Below are positions 12,755 through 25,622 of a stretch of 64,000 nt of DNA, piece after piece. Positions within the stretch are counted from its first letter, which is position 1; every line of letters starts with the position of its first letter. A model generated the notes under the pieces. The model was given only the letters and a program-made list of their open reading frames with translations, was not told the DNA's origin and searched no databases. Location of the stretch: positions 46,084 through 110,083 of the forward strand of contig QZLH01000132.1 of NCBI GenBank assembly GCA_003833135.1, in the 5' to 3' direction. The stretch comes from Oehlia diaphana. Lineage: Eukaryota; Glomeromycota; Glomeromycetes; Glomerales; Glomeraceae. Both the position numbers and the translations under genes were made by a program.

Positions 12755-13403
12755 TTAACTTTTTCTTCTACGTTCTAACAAAACTTCATTCACTTTGGCA
12801 CCAACATCTTTTGCACGGACATCATTATGTTTATGTCGAATATGTTTAGCTGCTTTGGTAATTAAAGAACGAATTTCCTGTAAAATTATAAAGAAGAATT
12901 AATAACTTTTCATTGGTCAATTTTTAACATCTGTTTTTTAAACGCTTACTTGACTTTTTCTTGAAGGATTTAACCTATAAAGCAAGTTGGTATTAATATT
13001 TGTATTAAGCTATAATTTTACTTTATGCAAACTTACGTCAAGGACTCGAATGCTTTGAATGAAACACGCCATCTCTTTTCTTTGCTGGTTTCGTGTAATC
13101 CTTCAAGGTATGAGCTAATTCTTTCTCTTTGCTCTTGACTTGCTCTATAAAAAAAAAAAAGATACCGTTAGCAAAAATGACCAAAAGAAATAATAACCCA
13201 AATAATTTACCTTATTGGATCAAAGTTTCTAGCCTTGCATTTTTCTGGATCTAAGTACGTTTCACCATATTCATTAGTCATTAAACAGGCTTCGTATACA
13301 TCAACTGCATTTCAAAGGCTTGGTAAGTTATTTCTTAGGAAACAAGGCGACAATGTAATATTTACAATAAGTAATCTTTACCAGTTGATTTTTCGTGCGA
13401 CAT
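12755..13403 (-). CDS. Small unrecognised protein (123 aa, 5 exons)
   Basis: Exons, in gene order: 13382-13403, 13211-13304, 13037-13144, 12950-12974 (25 nt), 12755-12877. The sum is 124 codons, every junction is canonical GT-AG and in phase, and the frame is found only after splicing, which argues for a real gene. The protein starts MSHEKSTVDVYEACLM and contains the acidic and charged stretch YLDPEKCKARNFDPIR. Its C-terminal half is a basic, helical region (REQRERISSY-type and AKHIRHKHNDVRAKDVG) that could be one or two HEAT-like helical pairs. It has no signal peptide or membrane segment and I do not recognise the family. Confidence 0.6.
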
Positions 13404-14042
13404 TGTTTTTATAGGAAAAGAAGAATTAATACTATTGTATAGTATTGAAATTGAATTAATTGAAGGAATTTATATTTTTAATTTGAAGATTCTTTGCATA
13501 CTGTATTTGATATTCATTAGCTTGTTTATCAAAGACATGCTCATATCATTTAACATGATGATTCTGATTGCCATTTTGGCATGCATTTTAATAGTAAATC
13601 TTTCATAGATATTCGTTATTTATCCCATTTTTTAACCAATTATACCAATTATTTTAGAATCCAAATGCTTTTTTTTTTCATTTACAAAATTGGATTTCAT
13701 TTACAAATTTGTTTTATCTTTTTCATTTACAAATTTGGTTTATTTTTATTTTTTTTTTTATTTTTTTTTTTTTCATTTACAAAATTGTTTTATTTATTTA
13801 TTATTTTTTTTAATAAAAAAAAAAAAATTAAATAAAAATAAATAAATAAAAGGATGAGAATAAATGGAGTGATTTAATATGCATGAGAGTGTTTAAAATT
13901 ATTATACAAATAATTTAAATTAATGAGAAAATGTTCGAATTATAAATGATGTTTTTTGAAGAAAATTCTAAAATAATTATTCATTGGCGCGTTCCCTTAA
14001 ACAATTGGAATATAAAAACTAATAAAAATTGAATTCAATTTA
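13404..14042. other. Intergenic, T-rich
   Basis: This is the 5' flank of the small minus-strand gene and the 3' flank of the 7TM gene. It is dominated by T-rich low-complexity DNA and the short repeat at 13679-13792; no gene is seen. Confidence 0.55.
13679..13792. repeat. TTTCATTTACAAA(A/T)TTG short repeats
   Basis: Four near-identical copies of TCATTTACAAAWTTGG are spaced about 20-45 bp apart and separated by T-runs. Confidence 0.7.
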
Positions 14043-15231
14043 TTACGACTTTTTCCTAAAAAGACTAGGTAAACCAAAAATAACATAAATTATTATGCCA
14101 GTAAAGGCGACAGCAAAATCTGCAGTGCGTAAACCTGTTGTTTTATCTTCACCACCTTTCATAAAAAGAAGTACGGTATGTACAGAAGCAAGAGTATTAA
14201 TTAATGTAAGTCCAAATGAAAATAATACCATGCGTATTGCTGCAGCTTTTGTCATATTATAAGATTTCCGTATCTTCCGTATAAAATCTTTCTTAACTCC
14301 GGATTCTTCGGCTATCTCATTAGTCTCATTAGTGTCCCCCCCTTCATTCACGCCGCCCATTGGTTTTGATTTATTTGCTGTAACTTTACTTGTATCGGTC
14401 ATTTGACTTTTAAACTGATCTAGATGTCTGAAGACTTTGAAGACCGCTCTTACTGTAAAATCAAAAATTATTGAGTTTTTCATGTGACGAATTACATTAG
14501 GAGTGTTTTGAGTGTTTTACAGTTACTTACTGCTGAAGTATGCGCCAATAATAGTTCCTATTAAATTAAATCCAGGATATCCAATTATTTTAACCCACTG
14601 AGGATTTTTAATATCACTAATAAAATAAAAGAAAATTTATTAATAATAATATTAATAATAATAAAATGGATAATAAAATAATAAATAATATAATAATAAT
14701 TTACCAGGCTATTTTAAATGGGTAAATAGCATCTTGTTGTATAGATACAATAGATACAATTATGGTCATTATAATAGGAATAATTACTATAGCAAATATA
14801 TATGCTTTATGTAATGTTTGAGAATTTCTTTCTTTTTGTCGAACAAGTAATTGATAAAGATGAATCGAAAAACATAAAGCTGATATAATTTGTAAATATG
14901 CACAATATTGAAGCTATATTTTGTTACAAATAAACAATTAATGTATATTTTATTGCATATTCGAAATGACAATTATAATTATAATTAAAAGAAAGGTTTG
15001 TCAACTTACAGCTATCCCTTGAAAAATGCAAAATTTTCTTGGAACTAAGTTCTCAAAATCATTTATCCAAATAACGCTAGATAATACAACTAATTCAATT
15101 AATGCTGTTGCTAGTGATAGAATACCGATTAAATAATTTATCTTGTTTTTGAATAATTTTATTGCAACATATGATGAACATATAATTGAAATAAATATTA
15201 TTATATATACGATTATGATTAAGTCTGCCAT
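14043..15231 (-). CDS. 7TM receptor-like membrane protein A (308 aa, 4 exons)
   Basis: Exons, in gene order: 15010-15231, 14705-14913, 14531-14616, 14043-14452 (309 codons, in phase). Seven hydrophobic segments are visible: residues about 3-25, 34-58, 74-100, 118-142, 160-190, 250-278 and 285-303. A hydrophilic loop between TM5 and TM6 (GGVNEGGDTNETNE) and a short basic tail (FRKKS) fit a G-protein-coupled receptor layout with an extracellular N-terminus. There is no signal peptide beyond TM1. Conserved points shared with the paralog at 16880: CIFQG/CFFQG before TM3, CD(I/V)xNPxWV before TM5, FS at the end of TM5, and KxAxIRM opening TM6. Ligand and family are unknown; Git3/cAMP-receptor-like or Ste3-like assignments would be guesses. 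Confidence 0.75.
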
Positions 15232-16879
15232 TTTCTAAAAAAAAGTTTTTTAATATTAACAAAAATTTTTAGTAAAGAAGAAGAAGAAGAAGAAGAAGAA
15301 GAAGAAAAAGGATATTGATAATTAAGAAAGTAAGGATAAATAAATATATATATATATATAGTTTTTTTTTTTAAAAAAAAAAAAGGATTATCTTTGTTAT
15401 ATGAATGTAATCTAATCTTATACTATAATATTTCTTTAAGTAAATTCGATTGTCTGCATTCATGTGTTATGTTTTAAGATTTTCAAACAACTTGCGTGAG
15501 AAGCTTCTGGGGTAATATTAATATTAAAAAAATACTGTAAGATCCTTCGTGATTCTCGGATAGCCTTAAAAAGTCTCATTATCCTTTGTAATACTCATTA
15601 ACAAATTCGGAATTACCATATATGTATTGTGTAACATCAAACGTTCTCACATCTTCAAACTACCAAAGTGTTTCGTCTTGATTATACATCACCCTGAATT
15701 TTTTTTTATTGCCGTGTTTCGGCTTTGGATAATCCTTGCAACTCCCGAGTCTTGAAATTTCTATAATTTTTCGATAGAATAATCTTTTCAATTCAAATAA
15801 AATTTTGTTCATAAATTTTTTATTTAATTTTCATTCCTATAGGGCGAAATACTTTTGGTTATCAATATTGGTTGAATAAAAATAATTTTCGTTTTCAATA
15901 ATTAAAAAATTAATAGTATACCCGGAACTGTTGATCCCCAATTGAATATCGAATACGTATCACCTCTATAAGGACTAGATTATTAATCAACCGTGATAAG
16001 TTTAAAAATAATGTTAATAAACCAAATTAAGTTTTAATATAAGGAATTGCACCATTACACAATGCCGACCTTTTTTTAATTATTTCTAAAAATGGTGTAA
16101 TTATTATAACGTAAGCTTTTTATAACCTCTGGTGATTTTGAAATTTACTTTGGTCTTTAATGTTGTTTGATATTCATGAAAACTTTTCATTTATTTACAG
16201 GTATTGAGGAATACGAGAATTGAGAGGAACAAATGTACTCTATTAATATAGTTTTTAACATATATATGCGGATGTCATTGTGGGTAACTTTTGTGTACGT
16301 GTGTACACGGATGTCACATGATGTCCCATGATACATGTTTATCCTTTAATACCTTTAATATACATCAATAGTATTTCTTTATTTACCCGAAATGCTCATA
16401 TTAATAAATGAGATAATCACGTGATTTATAGCCAACAATGATCATAGTGTTATATTTACATATTTAAAACTCTTTTCACCTATCTTTGGATTTTATCTCT
16501 TATGCCTTATTATACCATATTGGACTATTTGATTCATCATAATATAAACATCAAAACAATGGAAATTGTCAAAATACACTTTTGTGGCACATTAAAGAAT
16601 TTGATATCGAAAGCTGATTCGTCCTTTTTTGATTATTACTAAATATCTTTTCTCTAATTTGAATTACAATCACTTTATTCCTCAAAAATGGATTATTTTA
16701 AAATTAAAAAGTTTGACTAAAAATGGCATAATTCGGGGTTCCCCAATAAACAAATATATTTTATAAAACTCAATTGTTTTTTCTTTTTTAATTTTTATAT
16801 TTTTTTTTTTCACATAAAAATCCCTCTTCCTAAATTACCCACTTTTTCCACTCCTTACTCTGTCAAATGATAATTAATA
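15232..16879. other. Divergent intergenic region between the two 7TM genes
   Basis: The two paralogs are transcribed away from this 1.65-kb interval. It holds a GAA microsatellite and AT-rich sequence, with no ORF worth annotating. Both promoters must lie here. Confidence 0.55.
15275..15306. repeat. (AAG)n microsatellite
   Basis: An uninterrupted AAG/GAA triplet run of about 10-11 units lies some 45 bp upstream of the start codon of 7TM gene A. Confidence 0.95.
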
Positions 16880-18030
16880 ATGGGGCTAAGTGTAATGATA
16901 ATTAACATAATTTATTTAATATCATTCATTTGCTCAATTTATATAGCACTTTCTTTATTAAAACTTAGAAAAAACCCATTGATTGGTATATACTGTTGTG
17001 CTTATTGTTTATTATGTTGTAATCTTTTAAGCGGAGTTATATTCAAGAATGATTTGTCATCCGCCCCTAAAGCTTTTTGTTTTTTCCAAGGATACATGGT
17101 AAGTTTATGACTTTAATAATTTAATAATTTGTATTTCATTATTTTATTAATCAATTTTGTATATAATAGGTTCAGTTTATTTGTTATATAACTTCAATGT
17201 CATCGATATGTTTTTCACATGAGATTTATTCATTATTAATGAATCACAAGCAATCAACATTTTTTGAAAGTAAAAAGGGTTATTATTTGTTAATTATAAT
17301 ATATCCTTTAATTATGGGTATACCATTATTTATTATATGTTTTAAAACTGATGCCATAGTTCCAAGAGAACTAAAATGGTAAGATATTTTATTATTATTA
17401 TTATATGATAACCTTTTATTTAAATAAATTCATGATAATTTTTTTGATAATTTCATTATAGTGATGTAGCTAATCCTATATGGGTTAGATTGTTGGGATA
17501 TTCTGGTGCTAATTTTATATTAAGTATTCCTGGAATGTATTTCAGCGGTAATTATCCAGTTTTTTAATTATTACATATAAATAACACGAGATAAAATTTT
17601 TTAATTATATATTATTTTTTTTTCTTTTTTTATTACAGCACGCTCAGCATATATTTTATATAAACATTTGGATCGATTTAAAGATTTTTCAGTAAATGAA
17701 GATACTAGTCAAAGTAGTCAAACATTCCCTAATTCACCAAATTCACAAATAGCGCAATCTCCTATATCACGACAATTTTCACAAACTAAAAATAATATTA
17801 GTCAAAAAAGATATAGTTTGACAAAAGAGGCTGTAATTAGAATGTCAATTCTTTCTTCAAGTATCATTTTAATACATTGTTTAGGAAGTATAGGTACTAT
17901 AGTAAGTGTTCTGACTCATGAATCACTTTCAACGAAAGTAAATCTCAATGATTGGGCTGGTAGTATTGCTGGTATTTGCACTTTTCTAATTTTTGGGTTT
18001 AGTAGAGAAATTAGAAATGCCTGGCGGTGA
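16880..18030 (+). CDS. 7TM receptor-like membrane protein B (301 aa, 4 exons)
   Basis: Exons: 16880-17098, 17170-17378, 17462-17547, 17639-18030 (302 codons, in phase). This is a paralog of the minus-strand gene at 14043-15231. The two middle exons are exactly the same length (209 and 86 nt) and all three introns fall at the same place and phase. Seven hydrophobic segments: residues about 3-28, 33-57, 73-95, 112-137, 152-182, 240-268 and 280-295. The third cytoplasmic loop is Ser/Gln/Asn-rich (SQSSQTFPNSPNSQIAQSP) and longer than in the paralog. A receptor role in signalling is inferred from topology only. Confidence 0.75.
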
Positions 18031-19240
18031 TTAAGGGTCAACTTCTCGTTATGACTAAGTTAACCAATTAATTTTTGAATTCTTTGGTATAAAAATATAA
18101 CGTTGAAAATTTTTTATTTCGGACCGACTGCACCTAATATTTAGTACATATGATTTATTTATTAATTATAATATATATATATTATCTCTCTCAACAATAT
18201 ATTGTATACAGTATGCGATTATTATTATTAGTATTATATATCTATACATGGATTTTTTTTTTTTTTTTTTTTAACAGGGTAGTTATTAATTTGTACTATA
18301 TATAGAAATACCCCGAATTACCCGAATTACAAATTATTAATAAGAAAAGATCTTCAACTAAAATCTACCACTAAATTAGATTACTTGTAGATACTTAAAT
18401 TCGTAATTTAATTTTAATGTAATCTGTAATCCTATATTATTCGTTTGTAAGTACGGTAATAAATTGTGTTCTTTCATTGTAACGTTATGTAATATTTGTA
18501 CTACTTATGAAATTACATAGATTTTCAATATTTGCCGAAAATAAGAATCTTCCCGATCGAAAGAAATTTTTATTTCGGACTTTTTTTTCATTTTCGTTTA
18601 ATTATAAGCAATTTCAAGACCTAGTATATTAATGGTAAAATTACTGGTTTTTCGTACTATTTATTAATTTATTTTATTAAATTTATTGTTAGAAAATATT
18701 AATTTAAAAATTTTCCTACCATTATATCAATTATAAAATTTCTTATTTAAACAATAACAAATTAATTCGGCAAATAAACTCTATATTTGACGATGATTAT
18801 TTATTTATATTACAAGAAAGTCCCGGTTTATTTATTTTGCCGACAATCCGGCTAACCCGGAAAGTACAGCGATCCGCAACTTATTATTTCAATAGGATTA
18901 CGCACAAATGGTAATCGTTATATACGCTATATAGTAATATACTTTGCCATATCTGATATCAAATTGAATAAATGTGAGCTAATATTAAGAAATCCGAACA
19001 TCGCGAATTTCAATTTTTGAACACTAAATTTACGGATAATCCGCATATTTTGAAAATTTTTTTTTTATATATGCAAAATAATAAGATATTAATGACAATA
19101 CCGTTAATATCCCAGGAAGAGTTAAAAAAAAATATGAAGCAAAAAAAAAATTAAAGTTCTATATTAAGATATGCAACAACTTTCTCACGAACCACGATCC
19201 AAACATGCAATACGTAACAACAATTAATACACATGTGCTA
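18031..19240. other. Intergenic, no gene recognised
   Basis: 3' flank of 7TM gene B. It contains TA-rich stretches and poly(T) at about 18249-18272, and no supported ORF or RNA gene. Confidence 0.5.
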
Positions 19241-19696
19241 TAGAGTTTATATCTGTTATCCGTTAAAAAACGGATATCCGCAGATATTCGAATATTCGAT
19301 ACAGAATTCTGGATATCCGGATAATCCGACGGATACCCGGATATTATCCGTTAAGAGTAATTTGGACAAATTTTATAATGCCGGCCGGGATTATGCTAAA
19401 ATACTTCCTTTTTTAGAGATTTATGTTACACACCATCCCAAAAAGGAAAATTTTGATTTTTAGAATAATAATTTTGTGGAACGGCTATAAAATGGAAATG
19501 ATCGTCTCATCAAGGCGTAATCCTGGTCGGAATTATAAATTTGCCCTGAATTAGTCTGCAAAAATAATTGGATATCCGGATAATTTAGGATATCCGGGTA
19601 ATCCGGATTATATCCGGATAAATCAGCTGGATATCCGGATAAACGGAACGGATAATCACAAAAATCGGATATCCGGATGGACGGATATAAACTCTA
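19241..19696. mobile_element. MITE-like element with TAGAGTTTATAT inverted ends
   Basis: The sequence begins TAGAGTTTATATC and ends GATATAAACTCTA. Just inside both ends are many copies of the palindromic motif GGATATCCGGATAATCC (about ten GATATCC/ATCCGGAT units at 19260-19350 and 19570-19685). The middle (about 19360-19560) is unrelated unique sequence. No transposase is encoded, so it is probably non-autonomous. The target-site duplication is unclear. Confidence 0.6.
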
Positions 19697-19899
19697 ATAT
19701 GCTATAGCATTTTTGCATACATAGTACGTTAAAGCCCCTCAATAAGTTCATTTATCACAAACCATGCTATATCTTCAACTGGGTACGTCATTCGACCCAT
19801 GTCTTCCCAGATAAAAACACGGCCATAACAATCTAAAAAAATCATTTCCTCGATGAAGATTATATGATCAAAGCCTAATTCTGCAGCATTTCTATACAG

Positions 19900-20600
19900 A
19901 AAACCAATTATTTAGGGTTACTATTGAAGAGAAACTTGCAACCGATAATGGTTGCAATTCGAGATCGAACAGATTTCTCGAATGTATCAACTAAGATAAG
20001 TGAATTGTTGCTACTCGATGAGATGCAATTTGTTTCATCACATACTGACAGATGTCGCTGCTGTGTTTGTAGGCGGTCAGCTGTTCTTTGGTTAGGACCT
20101 CTCGATAATTTGTTGCCCATTGTAACGTTTCCATTTTTTCTATTCTCGATTGTGCACACTTTTTGTTCATCCGTATTGGACAACGAACTGATGTGCCCAT
20201 CATGAATCTTACCACCATTTCTTTTCGTTTCGAAATCTCTTTCGAGTACGTTAGATTCACAGTTGATGGTCTTAATTTTTAATTTGGTTGATTATTATTT
20301 ATTTGCATACTTAATTTCATTTCCTTTGGGGTAGGAAAGCCAGAGTCCAGAGAAGAGCCCAGGCATTCCAAATAGTGATAATCGGTATTGGACGAATTTG
20401 TGTAAAAGAGTGTTTTTCCCTCCTGGCCGAAGGGTTTGATTTCTTGTTTCGTTCTATATACAATACGTTTTTTGAATTTGTTCAAGAATTTTTTTGTATT
20501 CTCTCTCCAGTCCCTCTCCTTAACTGAATGGTACTACGAATTTCGTAATCAAGTCTTTCTGTCATTTCTCTTTTAAATTTACTAGCCAATTGAACGGACT
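19900..20600 (-). pseudogene. Degraded coding remnant, family not recognised
   Basis: On the minus strand, overlapping short frames give protein-like stretches that continue one another after frame changes. Examples are a charged segment near 20470-20580 (TERLDYEIRSTIQ), TIWNAW near 20370, and TKEQLTAYKHSSDICQYV near 20010-20090. Base composition is less AT-rich than the flanks. This looks like an old gene copy broken by frameshifts, possibly a repeated family of the genome. I cannot name the product. Confidence 0.4.
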
Positions 20601-20724
20601 TAAGATAGACACTGTAACGGCAAATAAAGTAACTAATGAACAAACTAAACATTCTTTACTGGGTCCCTCTTGATAATAAAAATTTACTAATGTATGAAAT
20701 CACCACCTACTATTAAGGGTCTGG

Positions 20725-20900
20725 TTCAATTCATCAACAAACGTTTTACCGATAATTATTTCACCGACAGTTTTGAAATTCTAATCCCCTTATTCTAACC
20801 TTAGTCAAACCCTAATCTAATCTTATCGGTGAGAACGTCTGCAAAATGACCCTGTCGGTGAATTTGTCGGGGAAATAATTGTCGGTGAAGAATAATTACA
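20725..20900. repeat. Foldback repeat with CACCGACA motifs
   Basis: The left arm contains AATTATTTCACCGACAG (about 20755); the right arm is its approximate inverse with TGTCGGTGAA (about 20850-20890). The arms are imperfect. This is a small MITE-like inverted repeat. Confidence 0.4.
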
Positions 20901-21150
20901 ATTGATTATTTAATTAATCTATATACAGTATCATATATCACGACGAGGATAATATAAAGTAATTGGATAGCCAAGCCAGCTATTTTTAACATAATAAATC
21001 ATAAATTCATCAAATACTAGCCCAAAACCTTATGCATTATTTTAGAATAACTTACTTTTGCAGTTTGGAGTTTATTTCTGTTTGTAAATGAGAAAATAAA
21101 ATTATCTTTTGTTGACTTATAACCACTAAAAAGAATCGGTTTTACTACGA

Positions 21151-21618
21151 AATCCCTACAATCAGAATCTCGCTACAAACACCCGACGCTCGACAAATCA
21201 TAATCCCGAAACTTCAAAATTTTTTTTTTTTTTTTTTACTTTTTTTATAGACGTAATATTATTGTAATATTTTATAATAAATATGTAATGATTTTTAAAA
21301 TATATCGCAAAATTACAGTTTTTATTGTAAAAATTATTGATTTGTTTTTTAATATTTAATAATTTTAACAAAGATAAATGTTTTTATTATCTTTTTTATT
21401 AATATTTAATAATACATTGCAAAACTTAAGTAACAATTAATATTTTTATGAATGTGTAATAATTTTTTTTAACATTGTTTTATTGTAAGAATTAAATATT
21501 TCTAAGGATAATAAGTATCAATCGGGATTAATGAATGTCGGGAATAATGTGATTACGGGATTTTGAAGTTTCTGGATTATGATTTGTCAGGATTATGGGA
21601 TTCTGATTGTCGGGATTT
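21151..21618. mobile_element. MITE-like element with long imperfect inverted repeats
   Basis: The left arm, 21151-21220, is the inverse of the right arm, 21556-21618 (shared words include TTTTGAAGTTTC, GGATTATGATTTGTC and GATTCTGATTGT). The arms are rich in (T/C)GGGATT words, like those at 61.6-62.4 kb. The spacer is AT-rich and non-coding. Confidence 0.6.
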
Positions 21619-24600
21619 TGAACGGCTCCAAAAAGGATCCTATAAATATCTTCCAACTATTTTTTCTATTCTCGCTGTAACTATAGTAGGTCCTTTATTA
21701 CCGTATTCATCCGAAAATAAGCAACAACTTTTGCACGTAATGCGGGCCAAAAAATGCCATGTTTCGCCCATGTTACTTATTTTCGGGGTTGCTCATTTTC
21801 TGATGGATACGGTATCTCATTTTTTATCTACAAGCACGATAAAGTAAATTAAAACTATATCTGATATGAGATATTTCTCGCGATATTATTGTAAATTATT
21901 TTTCTTTTTAATCCCAACTAAATATATATGTAATTAATTATACCTGAATCATAACGTTATTTTCGACAAGGTTATATCCAAATCTTTTATCTACTATGAT
22001 GTATTTTTAAATTCGGAGTTATATTATAAATGAAGTAAATCTACTTAATCTTCTTTTCACTGTAAATTCATTTTTGTTCTATTTGTTAATATCTTGTTGA
22101 ATAATATGTTGTTGATCACATGTCCAATTTAATAAATTTTTTCAAATGATAATTTCATTAATAATATAAAAATCGTCTCGTTTTAAAATCATTTCTAAGA
22201 TAGATGGATTAAAGGTAAGAAATTTTAGTTGATTCAAACTAAACGAGTTTATCACAAATTATTAATCCCATAATTTATTAAGAGATACTTTTCTGATAAT
22301 GATTTCAATAACACTTTTAATAACGATATTCTCAAAATTTTTGTAATTAGATATCACGGAATTGTAATTTTGTTAAGCCAGCTTTTATAAAAATATAAAA
22401 AAAAAGATAATATAAGAAAATAGAAATATTTCATTTATCTTTAAAACTCTTAAAAAGTTACTATATATAGAAAAATACTTTAGTCAAAAATTTAGGTGAA
22501 TGATTTGAATTTAAAATGAAATAACCATCCTTTTTCAGCAAAACAGTTTTAGATTCTTTTTTTTAAAACGATGAAATTCTTTTATATTTGATAATCATAA
22601 ATGAACATCACACTTTGATTTGATGGTAACAAACTAACAATTTCGTTAGAATAAATACTAAAATTGTCAACGATGCCAAATGCCAATAATCAGAATTTCG
22701 TATCGACCACCACATACACATCGATCCACCACGAAAACATCTAATGAGTGAAACGACGACAAAGAACTTGGAAATATCAAAAATACGCATGTACTATGAA
22801 ATCTACTTGTATAATCGAACTTGGGAAAGATAAATATTCATCTGGGGACGAAAATAAAATATTTATCCTAACTTGTGTCGTCTAAATTGAGGACTAACAA
22901 AAATTTCAACTTGGGACGAAAGAAACTATTACGCCCCATTTTCATTGCAATCTTTACATGATCATTTGCCACGTTCCCCTTCCAATTCTCTGCTATGCCC
23001 CTCTCTTCAAATTCACCTGGAAGAAGCAAATAACGAACTGTATATCAAACTGCAATTGAGGTTCACTCCTACCTATATTGTAGGACTTTTTTCTGGTAAA
23101 GACGGTTGTTGTCACGCTTGTTGTACGATTGGATCTGGAAATTTGATGTAAAACTAAAAAAATACAATAAATCATAAAAAATTGCATAATTTTATTATAT
23201 AATAATTCTACTACTGTTTGTCACCATTTTCTATGAGTTAACGCTTGAGTAATGATTTCCGCTGAATTAAGAATAAACCACACTAGCTTAAATCATTAAT
23301 AAATCCAATTAAAACATTTAAACCCTCAAATAAACTTTGAGTCTTTCTCACTAAGTTAAAAGTCTGGTAATATATTTAACCTCGGGTACCGTTCATATTA
23401 TGAATAAAAAGGATTTTTTTTCTAAAATAACAGCAGTCCGTGCCGCAGACTAGACAAGTGTGACTCAATATAGCACTTACATAACAAATTGTGTGACCGA
23501 AACTTTTCGCCATTTCAATTAGAAACTGCGAACTATTATAACTTAAAATATATTTAAATAAACTCGCGAGGCAAATTGGAAAAAATTACCCCTTTCTCTT
23601 CTTTCTTTTTCTTCTATTATAGGGAGAGGGGTACTGTGGGCCACAAAATACGGTATTTCATTATTTATAAACTGGTTGTAACCCTGAACAAAGTTTGCCA
23701 CCTCTACGTGGTGTTCAGAAGAAACAGTTATGGGTTAACTAAGAGCAAGTATTCATAAATTTCAAACTGATACCAATTTATTTAATTCATTATAATAGAG
23801 ATAGTAAATTAATACATCAACTATTAACTAATCCATTAATACTAAAGCTTTTTTTTTTTTGAAGCTTAGAATGAAAATTTTACATGTAAATTAGGATTAT
23901 ACAGATACGTGATCGTAATCATAATACTAAAATCTACTTCTAATGCAGTATCCGATGGCTGACGAAAATTCACTCTAACCAAAGTTCTTTATATTGCACA
24001 TTAAATAATTGAGCAAGGGCTTGAGAACGATTATACGATTTCTTCACTCAATCTCACATTGCCTAGTAGTTTTAGCTTTAACGAGAGAGAGATAAATTAT
24101 TTAATTTTATTGATGATTTGTCTGTATATCATGTAATTGTCCGTAGATCTATCTATGTACAGTAACTCAAATATAAGATAATAATTATCTTAATAAGTTA
24201 TTCTTTCATTGTAATGTTTTGTAATATTTGATATCACTTTGACCTTTTAAGATTTTCATCAATTAACTGCTGTGTGACATTTTATATGAAGAATCGAAGA
24301 GCATAAATAAAGATATACGTACGTATCACAGTATGTATATCGAACTTAACCCAACGATTATACATGAATATGTGTTTATATGTATTGTATATACCGTATC
24401 ACCGTGTTCATAATAATATTAACTATGTGAAAAAAAAATAGTATTATTCATTAATATAAAATGATACGATATCTCTATCATCTGATATACAATAAGGTTA
24501 TCAATATACATATTAATTAATGAAAATTTTTTTTAAATTCTTTATAATTCAAGGTTAGTAACAAATAGGAATTTTATTAGGCGCAGTATATTCATAGAAT

Positions 24601-25042
24601 CAAAAACGTCACTCGTATTCGCAATGAAACTTATTCATATAATTATCGATTATTACATTCCACAAATCACGAATTCTTCATCATCAGTATTATAAAAATC
24701 ATTCGTAGTATCTGAAAAAAACTAAATTATAGGTCGAATGACCGTGTGTGTGGCTATGCTTGAAATTTTTGTTAAAACTGGCTTTTTAATTATTTTGATC
24801 AGATATTTAATCCGGGTTTCTAATCCTGTATTCTGGTATTATTATTTTCAGATCAAATAAAGCGAAATGAAACTTGTTTTAAGCCATGTTTTGAAGCATA
24901 AAATATAAAAATTCAATTGATTACAAAAACATTGTGTCTTTTAAGACGATTTTTTATAAAATAAAATATGCAAAGATTTATTTAGATGATGTAATTACAA
25001 ATTTCAAAATTTTTATATGTACATTTCATGAATCTGTTGAAG
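21619..25042. other. Long non-coding stretch
   Basis: About 3.4 kb in which short ORFs (21563-21847, 22945-23151 and others) show no recognisable domain, splice structure or codon signal. No RNA gene is recognised. Simple AT-rich DNA dominates. Confidence 0.45.
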
Positions 25043-25622
25043 TTAATAAGTTAATTGAATTGGACCTTCTAAACATATCAACTCTGTACCATCCGGATTT
25101 ATAACTTATAATAAATCAATAAAAAAAATTAATATATAAATATTTAATGTATAAAAATCAATACTATTACTTATACAGTAAATACTTACGAGTAATTCTC
25201 ACAGTAACTCCATTGAAGGGTTTAAGTTCCGGTTTATTAGGTACAGTAACAGAAATATCATAATCAAAATTACCAACAGGAATGGGGCATAATTGTGAAC
25301 TACTAGGCACGTTCGGGGCAAGAAGTTCTTTACAAAAATCTATATCATGAACAAGAAATGAGAGAAGACCGGTTCCTTGAACTTTTAAGTTTGAATTTTG
25401 ATCAACTTGAACTTGCGTTGTTCCTACTAATTTAAGTGTTAAATTTTGACCAATAACTATTGGATTAGGAGTATAATTAAGTGTTGTAATGGATAATGGA
25501 TATGTTTTCCCACTATCACATAATTTGAATTGACTTAATTGTCGAGGAATTAGTTTAGAAGATGATGTAGTGAAAAGGACAAAGTAAAGTAAAAGAAATG
25601 TGATAGAAAATAATTTATTCAT
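25043..25622 (-). CDS. Secreted ML-domain (MD-2/NPC2-like) lipid-binding protein (164 aa, 2 exons)
   Basis: Exons, in gene order: 25190-25622 and 25043-25104 (165 codons, phase 1 intron with GTAAGT donor). Residues 1-22 are a clear signal peptide (hydrophobic core ITFLLLYFVLF). The mature region starts near FKLCDSG and has the ML-domain pattern: a Cys near the N-terminus, DFC about residue 98, a second Cys in SQLCPIPVG, VRIT, then NPDGTELICLEG in the second exon. Such proteins (PG/PI transfer protein, NPC2) bind sterol or phospholipid in a beta-sandwich pocket, in vacuole lumen or outside the cell. Length matches the family. Without the second exon the ORF would end in KYLLYK and lose the last conserved Cys, which supports the intron. 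Confidence 0.85.

Noticed and set aside
21563..21847. 94-aa ORF with hydrophobic stretches
   Set aside because: Its first third is the arm of an inverted-repeat element; no domain, promoter or splice support.
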